Below, one piece after another: positions 7,253 through 11,354 of a stretch of DNA of 11,354 bases. The position numbers and the translations under genes were made by a program. The stretch covers positions 1 through 11,354 of the forward strand of contig JALHUQ010000320.1 of the NCBI GenBank assembly GCA_022866645.1, in the 5' to 3' direction. The notes below the pieces were generated by a model. It did no database searches, was not told where the DNA came from, and was given only the letters and a program-made list of their open reading frames with translations. The stretch is from Woeseiaceae bacterium. GTDB taxonomy: Bacteria > Pseudomonadota > Gammaproteobacteria > Steroidobacterales > Woeseiaceae. Each line of letters opens with the position of its first letter. Position 1 is the stretch's first letter.

Positions 7253-8631
7253 CCCTGGCCTCGCCGCCAGGTCGTGCCTTCACGACCATCCTGAATAGTG
7301 ATACCTGCAGCCATAAGCTGATCACGGATTATGTCGGCCGTTTCGAAATCACGTTCAGCCTTGGCCGCATTGCGCTTTTCAATTAAAGCCTCAATATCAT
7401 CGGACGCAAGATCGCCTGTCGCATGGCCTGCGAACCACTCTTCGGGATCGTTAGCAAGAAGTCCCAGCAAATCACCACTGGCATACATTTGAGCAGCCAA
7501 CGTTATCCGCTTGCGATCATCGGTCGCCTTGTTGAGTTCTTTTGCGAGAGCAAAAAAGGCCGCCATTGCTCTTGGCGAGTTCAGGTCATCTTCCAGCGCC
7601 GCTATCAAGTCGCCCGGAACGTCAGCCGCCGCGCGATCCGCCTCCGACACTTCGACACCCTGAACCGCTCCGTACAATCGGTCGAGCATTCGACGCGCAG
7701 ACTCCAGAGTCTCGTCGGACCAGTCGAGTGGCTGCTTGTAGTGCGCGCTCAACAAGGCTAGCCGTATTACTTCTCCCGGAATCGTCTTGATCAGTTCATG
7801 CACCAGAAGTACGTTGCCGAGCGACTTCGACATCTTCGTCTGATCCATGCTGAGAAAACCATTGTGCAGCCAATAGCGAGCGAACGGAGCGCCATCGTGC
7901 GCGCAGGAGCTTTGTGCCATCTCGTTCTCGTGGTGCGGAAACACCAGATCACGTCCTCCTGCATGGATGTCGATCGTTGTGCCCAGGTGTTTTTCTGCCA
8001 TGGCCGAACACTCGATGTGCCAGCCGGGCCGTCCTCGACCCCAGGGAGAATCCCAGCCCGGAAGCTCCGGAGTCGAGGGTTTCCACAAAACGAAGTCATG
8101 CGCTGCTTTTTTGTAAGGAGCAACCTCAACACGGGACCCGGCGATCATTTCGCGCAGATCGCGTTTTGAGAGCGTGCCGTAACTTTCGTCCGATGAGACA
8201 TCAAACAAGACATGACCTTCGGCTTCGTACGCGAATCCCTTGTCGATGAGAGTCTTGATCATCGCGACCATTTCACCGACGTGTTGCGTTGCTCGAGGCT
8301 CGATATCGGGCGGACGAACGCCGAGCGCGGCCATATCGTCGTTGTACGCTGTTATGAACCGCGCGGTGATTTCGTCGATGGGCTTGCCTGTCTCCACCGA
8401 CGCTGCATTGATCTTGTCGTCAACGTCGGTGATATTGCGCGCAAAAGTCAGCTTGTAACTGCGGCGCAGCAAGCGCGCCAGCAGATCGAATACGACGGCG
8501 GGCCGCGCATTACCAATATGCGCATAGTTGTAAACCGTTGGGCCACACAAATACATTGTCACCTCGCCCTCTTTTAGAGGAACGAAGGGGACCTTCTTGC
8601 CTTGGAGCGTGTCGTGCAGCTGTAGGGTCAT
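7249..8631 (-). CDS. cysS: Cysteinyl-tRNA synthetase
   Basis: This class I synthetase charges tRNA-Cys. From the ATG at 8631 it is 460 residues (E. coli 461). Motifs in order: CGPTVY with zinc ligand Cys29; HIGN (38-41); GWHIECSAM with Cys208; FPHHENE (231-237) with His233 and Glu237 completing the zinc site; and KMSKS (266-270). Its C-terminal EGTTWRR also matches E. coli. The frame stays open upstream to 8763, giving a 504-codon reading, but the extra 44 residues run through the intergenic region into hisI and have no counterpart in the family. The chosen start aligns with known CysRS. Its ribosome site is weak. It is the first gene of the long minus-strand train, diverges from hisI and is probably driven by the TATAAT at 8716-8721. 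Confidence 0.96.
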   Translation of the reverse strand: MTLQLHDTLQGKKVPFVPLKEGEVTMYLCGPTVYNYAHIGNARPAVVFDLLARLLRRSYKLTFARNITDVDDKINAASVETGKPIDEITARFITAYNDDMAALGVRPPDIEPRATQHVGEMVAMIKTLIDKGFAYEAEGHVLFDVSSDESYGTLSKRDLREMIAGSRVEVAPYKKAAHDFVLWKPSTPELPGWDSPWGRGRPGWHIECSAMAEKHLGTTIDIHAGGRDLVFPHHENEMAQSSCAHDGAPFARYWLHNGFLSMDQTKMSKSLGNVLLVHELIKTIPGEVIRLALLSAHYKQPLDWSDETLESARRMLDRLYGAVQGVEVSEADRAAADVPGDLIAALEDDLNSPRAMAAFFALAKELNKATDDRKRITLAAQMYASGDLLGLLANDPEEWFAGHATGDLASDDIEALIEKRNAAKAERDFETADIIRDQLMAAGITIQDGREGTTWRRGQG

Positions 8632-8715
8632 AAAAACGCGGCTCTGCCAATCAAAGGACGCAATCATATCAACATTGCTGCTGGCCGCTACGCCCGGTAT
8701 CCTGCCCGCCGGCAA

Positions 8716-8721
8716 ATTATA
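8716..8721 (-). promoter_or_regulatory. Predicted -10 element for cysS and the downstream train
   Basis: A perfect TATAAT reads on the minus strand in the 105-base divergent gap, placing transcription start near 8709 and leaving a leader of roughly 78 bases before cysS. At 17-base spacing the -35 position reads GCGGTC, a poor match, and would lie within the first codons of hisI. The site is therefore either activator-dependent, a weak promoter, or chance. No other promoter-like site stands out for the train. Confidence 0.4.
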
Positions 8722-8725
8722 CGCC

Positions 8726-8730
8726 GAGGA
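8726..8730 (+). promoter_or_regulatory. Ribosome binding site of hisI
   Basis: GAGGA lies six bases before the ATG at 8737. It is one of the best ribosome sites in the window and supports that start, which also aligns sensibly with other monofunctional HisI proteins that carry a short N-terminal extension. Confidence 0.65.
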
Positions 8731-8736
8731 CTCTTT

Positions 8737-9234
8737 ATGACCGCAGTGCCCATCAAATTTCAAGCCCGCAAATCGATAGAGCAGGTCGAAGAAGGCAACG
8801 ACCTCGCGCCGAAATTCGACGAGCGTGGACTCATTACGGTTGTAACCACCGACGCGGATAGCGGCGAGGTCCTGATGCAGGGCTACATGAGCGCGGAAGC
8901 ACTACAACTCACGATCGCCAGCGGCGAGGCACACTATTACAGCCGCAGCCGCCAGACCCTATGGCACAAGGGCGCCACCAGCGGCCTCGTACAAACGGTC
9001 AAAGAACTACTGATCGATGACGATCAGGACTGCATCTGGCTACGCGTCAACGTCAGCGGCGGCGCCAGCTGCCATGTAGGCTACCGAAGCTGCTTCTACC
9101 GAAAGGTGCCGGTCGGCAAAGACTTCGAAGCCAGACAATCAGACGGACACGTAGAGCTCGAATGGACCGAAACCGAAAAAGTTTTCGACCCGAAAGACGT
9201 CTACGGCGACACCCCAAACCCGACGATCCTGTAA
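8737..9234 (+). CDS. hisI: Phosphoribosyl-AMP cyclohydrolase, monofunctional
   Basis: HisI hydrolyses the adenine ring of phosphoribosyl-AMP, the third step of histidine synthesis. The protein has 165 residues and lacks the HisE pyrophosphatase domain that is fused to HisI in E. coli. Family motifs: VLMQGYMSAEAL (45-56), SRSRQTLWHKGATSG (69-83), the metal motif DDDQDC (94-99) and SCHVGYRSCFYR (111-122) with zinc-type cysteines Cys112 and Cys119. The usual Mg/Zn motif is DCDxD. Here its cysteine is Asp95, and a cysteine appears after the last aspartate instead (Cys99), so the third zinc ligand may have moved. About 40 residues follow the core. The gene is alone on the plus strand with no other his gene beside it, diverging from cysS and converging on the membrane-protein gene 44 bases downstream. 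Confidence 0.92.
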   Translation: MTAVPIKFQARKSIEQVEEGNDLAPKFDERGLITVVTTDADSGEVLMQGYMSAEALQLTIASGEAHYYSRSRQTLWHKGATSGLVQTVKELLIDDDQDCIWLRVNVSGGASCHVGYRSCFYRKVPVGKDFEARQSDGHVELEWTETEKVFDPKDVYGDTPNPTIL

Positions 9235-9278
9235 GACCATCCCGCGAACCCGTCCCTGCGGCCCTGCGCGAATGTTAT

Positions 9279-9977
9279 CTAGAATCGGCCTTCAGCATCA
9301 TGTCGCCGCTTAGCGCGTAGTCGTCGAGCAGCCGGTTGTGGTTCGGCCATCGCGATGGCTCGTGCCTGAAACGCATATTCGATCGCACCGGCCATCCACA
9401 AGAAATAACCCATCAGTTCGACGAATTCCTCGAAAGCGACCTTGACGATACGGCGGTAATCGTCGCCCAGAATCGACGCCCACAGGGATTCGTCGCCGAC
9501 AAGGCGTGCGAATACGAACAGGACGACTGCTCCGGCAAACAATAGCGTGAGACCCGGCGACGGCCAGATACGGGCAAGTGCGATTTGCAATCGTTTGTAG
9601 TTTCTGTAGGTGTACACAATCAGCAGCGCACCAATAACGACAATGATGATCTGCCACAAATTCGCGACGATGTCGCGATCGAGAAAATAGTGCAGTTCGC
9701 CGATCAGGAACACTAAAGCGATGCCGCCACAGGGAACGGCGATAGGCCGCTGCGAGGGGCAATATCGGGCGACCCACCACATTACGGCGCCGCACAGTCC
9801 AAGAATGATGGCCTGAATAATTTCGACAGGAGAATACTCGCTGGTGCCTGAGGGACCCGCCTCATTCAGCAGGATCTGGAGCTTCAGGCTGCCTGGCGAA
9901 GCCAGTTCCATCTGCGTCAATGCCCACGTTACGAACGCGATCGCGACGAAATAGAGCAGGTAACGTAACCAGGCCAT
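9279..9977 (-). CDS. Unknown six-helix inner-membrane protein
   Basis: I do not recognise a named family. The 232-residue protein has about six hydrophobic helices: 5-21, 51-71, 78-97, 105-122, 138-160 and 186-203, with a periplasmic-type loop at 22-50. The basic 28-residue tail, rich in Arg, Lys and Ala, suggests a cytoplasmic C-terminus. Acidic and polar residues occur in or beside helices 3 and 6: GELHYFLDRD (Glu94, His96, Asp100, Asp102) and FEEFVELMGYFLWMAGAIEY (Glu183, Glu184, Glu187, Glu200). Buried charges of this kind can line a transport path or bind a metal or lipid headgroup, but which of these applies cannot be told from sequence. It follows the HExxH gene by 24 bases in the leuS-lptE group and ends that group. 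No strong ribosome site is seen. Confidence 0.75.
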   Translation of the reverse strand: MAWLRYLLYFVAIAFVTWALTQMELASPGSLKLQILLNEAGPSGTSEYSPVEIIQAIILGLCGAVMWWVARYCPSQRPIAVPCGGIALVFLIGELHYFLDRDIVANLWQIIIVVIGALLIVYTYRNYKRLQIALARIWPSPGLTLLFAGAVVLFVFARLVGDESLWASILGDDYRRIVKVAFEEFVELMGYFLWMAGAIEYAFQARAIAMAEPQPAARRLRAKRRHDAEGRF

Positions 9978-10001
9978 GCCGAACTATACACCGCGGTCCA
10001 G

Positions 10002-10484
10002 TCAGTGACGCAGTTGGAAAGTGACTTCGCCTGATGCGCTCATAAGTCCATGATTCATAAGAAATTCCGCGGCATCCTCGGCGTCGCTTTCGAACCAGGC
10101 ACGTGTGTTGCCCAGGCGAAAACTGTAACCCCAGACGTCCATATCGAGCATGAGTCGATCACGTCCAACAGCCAAAATATGGTCGGCCAGTAAAATCTGC
10201 AAATAGCACACGGCGGACTCTTCAAGATCATCACCACCGGCATCACGATCAAGACTGCTGCGGCGGTCCTCCGTCATGCATATCAGGTGGCTGGTCTCAT
10301 GAAGTAGCGAATGTATGGGTGTATCGGCCCGCACGTAGACGGTACGACCAATAATTCCGGCTTCCGGCTCGCCCCAGTAGCTGCCACTGATCGCGACCTC
10401 GGGTTCCTGCTGCACAAGTTCGATGTCGTATCGATGAAACAACGAGTTCAGGGCCCTTTGCGACACATCCGATACGAGCAACAT
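10002..10484 (-). CDS. Small cytoplasmic protein with HExxH zincin motif, function unknown
   Basis: The 160-residue protein is not one I can name. Its key feature is LLHETSHLICM, giving His62-Glu63-x-x-His66, the zinc-binding and catalytic motif of metallopeptidases. Glu88 and Glu89 in DDLEESAVCYLQILLAD lie 22-23 residues later on a likely helix, the spacing expected for the third zinc ligand of a gluzincin. The layout (small domain, HExxH, then E-E-x-A on the next helix) resembles ImmA/IrrE-type peptidases, though overall similarity is not evident to me. There is no signal peptide or membrane helix, so it should be cytoplasmic. It begins 6 bases after the lptE stop, without a ribosome site, implying coupling to lptE. 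The C-terminal third (about 100-160) is rich in acidic residues and has no recognised motif. Confidence 0.7.
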   Translation of the reverse strand: MLLVSDVSQRALNSLFHRYDIELVQQEPEVAISGSYWGEPEAGIIGRTVYVRADTPIHSLLHETSHLICMTEDRRSSLDRDAGGDDLEESAVCYLQILLADHILAVGRDRLMLDMDVWGYSFRLGNTRAWFESDAEDAAEFLMNHGLMSASGEVTFQLRH

Positions 10485-10490
10485 TGGCTG

Positions 10491-10979
10491 TCAGAGCGTC
10501 GAGATCTGCTTCATGACGATGCGCACGAGATCCTGAACGATCGCCTCGCGCAGCAATTCTTCCTCGCGCGCCTTACCCAAAACCAGCGTCGAGTCATACG
10601 TGTAATCTCGCGTCAGGGTCAGCGTTTGCTGCGGCAACAACGTAGCCGCTCCTGCATCGAGACGGTAGGCAATCGTGTAGAACACCTCGTACTCGGTTGG
10701 CACATTGCGCGCGGATACAGAAAGCACTCGTTGCGCCGTTTCGTCGAATGAGATTGTGAAGGTCGCCGTTGCATCCGTCGCAGATTCGCTTAGCTCTACA
10801 CCCGCAGCGCGCAGTTCATTCTCGAACGCTCGCAGGAATGGGCTGAGTCGATCATTGCTCGCAATGTAGGTGCGCTCCATTCCCGCTGGCGGCGCGAAGG
10901 CACCTTGCAAATGAAATCCACACGCCACCAGACTGCTGGCAAGCGGCATCAATAACAATAGGCGAAAGAACCTAAACAA
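10491..10979 (-). CDS. lptE: LPS-assembly lipoprotein LptE
   Basis: LptE is an outer-membrane lipoprotein that plugs the LptD barrel and helps place lipopolysaccharide on the cell surface. A type II signal peptide is clear: an Arg-containing start, the hydrophobic run RLLLLMPLASSLVAC, cleavage before Cys, then GFHLQG, close to the GWHLR of E. coli. Later, NVPTEYEVFYTIAYRL, TLTRDYTYDSTLVLGKAREE and LREAIVQDLVRIVMKQI are typical of the family. I place the start at the TTG at 10979, which gives a 19-residue leader; a TTG one codon earlier (10982) is equally possible. The only nearby ATG (10949) would leave a leader too short for export. The start overlaps the end of leuS by 8 bases. A longer open reading to 11144 lies inside leuS and is not credible. 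Confidence 0.9.
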   Translation of the reverse strand: MFRFFRLLLLMPLASSLVACGFHLQGAFAPPAGMERTYIASNDRLSPFLRAFENELRAAGVELSESATDATATFTISFDETAQRVLSVSARNVPTEYEVFYTIAYRLDAGAATLLPQQTLTLTRDYTYDSTLVLGKAREEELLREAIVQDLVRIVMKQISTL

Positions 10980-11354
10980 CAATATTGACCAATCGACCGG
11001 GCACGACAATGACCTTGCGCACGTCTTTGCCATCGATAAACCGCTGCACATTTTCGTCGGCAAGCGCCAGTTCTTCAACGACGCTGCTGGGCGCATCAAC
11101 AGCGACCGAAAGCCGAGCCCGCAATTTACCGTTGACCTGCACAACCATTTCTACAAGCTCCAACTCGAGCGCGCTTTCGTCAACGTCCGGCCACCGCTGG
11201 TCTATCAGCGTCGATTCGTGGCCAAGCTCTTTCCAGAGTGCATGACAAATATGCGGCACCATCGGCGACAACATTATTACGACGGCTTGTAGCGATTCGC
11301 GTTGCACCGCACGACCAGCATCGGAGCTATCTTCGAATTTATTAATTGCGTTCA
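10972..11354 (-). CDS. leuS: Leucyl-tRNA synthetase, C-terminal part (truncated by window edge)
   Basis: The last 126 codons of leuS are present; the frame is open to the right edge, so the start lies outside. The segment covers the end of the anticodon-binding helical domain (VVIMLSPMVPHICHALWKEL) and the small C-terminal domain that contacts tRNA-Leu (MVVQVNGKLRARLSV, then DVRKVIVVPGRLVNIVV at the end). These match the closing residues of E. coli LeuRS (VVQVNGKVR, VRKVIYVPGKLLNLVV). It overlaps the start of lptE by 8 bases, the conserved leuS-lptE arrangement. Confidence 0.96.
   Translation of the reverse strand, partial: NAINKFEDSSDAGRAVQRESLQAVVIMLSPMVPHICHALWKELGHESTLIDQRWPDVDESALELELVEMVVQVNGKLRARLSVAVDAPSSVVEELALADENVQRFIDGKDVRKVIVVPGRLVNIVV

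Noticed and set aside
8632..8763. Forty-four-residue N-terminal extension of cysS
   Set aside because: The frame is open but runs through the intergenic gap into hisI on the other strand; CysRS homologs begin at the ATG at 8631.
9235..9278. Possible bidirectional terminator between hisI and the convergent membrane-protein gene
   Set aside because: The gap contains only a weak CGCG pairing and no T-run on either strand, so no terminator can be supported.
10983..11144. Longer reading of lptE starting inside leuS
   Set aside because: The extra 54 residues overlap leuS codons and would bury the lipoprotein signal peptide in the middle of the protein.
1..11354. Mobile elements, CRISPR arrays, tRNA or rRNA genes
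   Set aside because: No transposase, integrase, spaced repeats, cloverleaf or rRNA-like sequence was seen; almost every base belongs to a conserved or plausible gene.

Overview
The window is a densely packed chromosomal segment with no gap above about 110 bases and no sign of mobile DNA, phage, CRISPR or RNA genes. Gene content and order (leuS-lptE, holA-nadD-rsfS-rlmH, maf-rng-yhdP) are those of a gammaproteobacterium. The base composition is moderately GC-rich, and GTG and TTG starts are used. The long, cysteine-poor form of the Trm112-like protein recalls Xanthomonadales-like lineages. That is a weak hint from memory of the family; I cannot name a genus.

Layout, reading the minus strand from the right edge. 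(1) The 3' end of leuS overlaps lptE (LPS-transport lipoprotein), followed by two unrecognised genes: a small cytoplasmic protein with a zincin HExxH motif (10002-10484) and a six-helix membrane protein (9279-9977). (2) hisI stands alone on the plus strand (8737-9234). It converges on the membrane-protein gene and diverges from cysS, with a 105-base divergent control region at 8632-8736 that carries a perfect TATAAT for cysS. (3) From cysS down to the left edge runs an unbroken minus-strand train: cysS, sufE, yidD, an unknown membrane protein, a Trm112-like gene, holA, nadD, rsfS, rlmH, maf, rng and the start of yhdP. Most junctions are stop/start overlaps (ATGA, TTGA, TGATG) or gaps under 25 bases, so this is probably one long operon.

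The train mixes housekeeping functions: cysteine charging and sulfur transfer (CysS, SufE), membrane-protein insertion (YidD), replication (HolA), NAD synthesis (NadD), ribosome silencing and 23S rRNA methylation (RsfS, RlmH), nucleotide-pool sanitation (Maf), RNA decay and rRNA processing (RNase G), and outer-membrane lipid homeostasis (YhdP). In many gammaproteobacteria leuS-lptE-holA-nadD is contiguous. Here eight genes sit between lptE and holA, and this block holds the window's unfamiliar content: the HExxH protein, two unknown membrane proteins, a yidD away from its usual rnpA-yidC home, a HisI with an altered metal motif and a Trm112-like protein without its usual cysteines.

No dramatic new system is evident. 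The best candidates for something undescribed are the lptE-linked HExxH protein with its membrane-protein neighbour, and the yidD-linked membrane protein.
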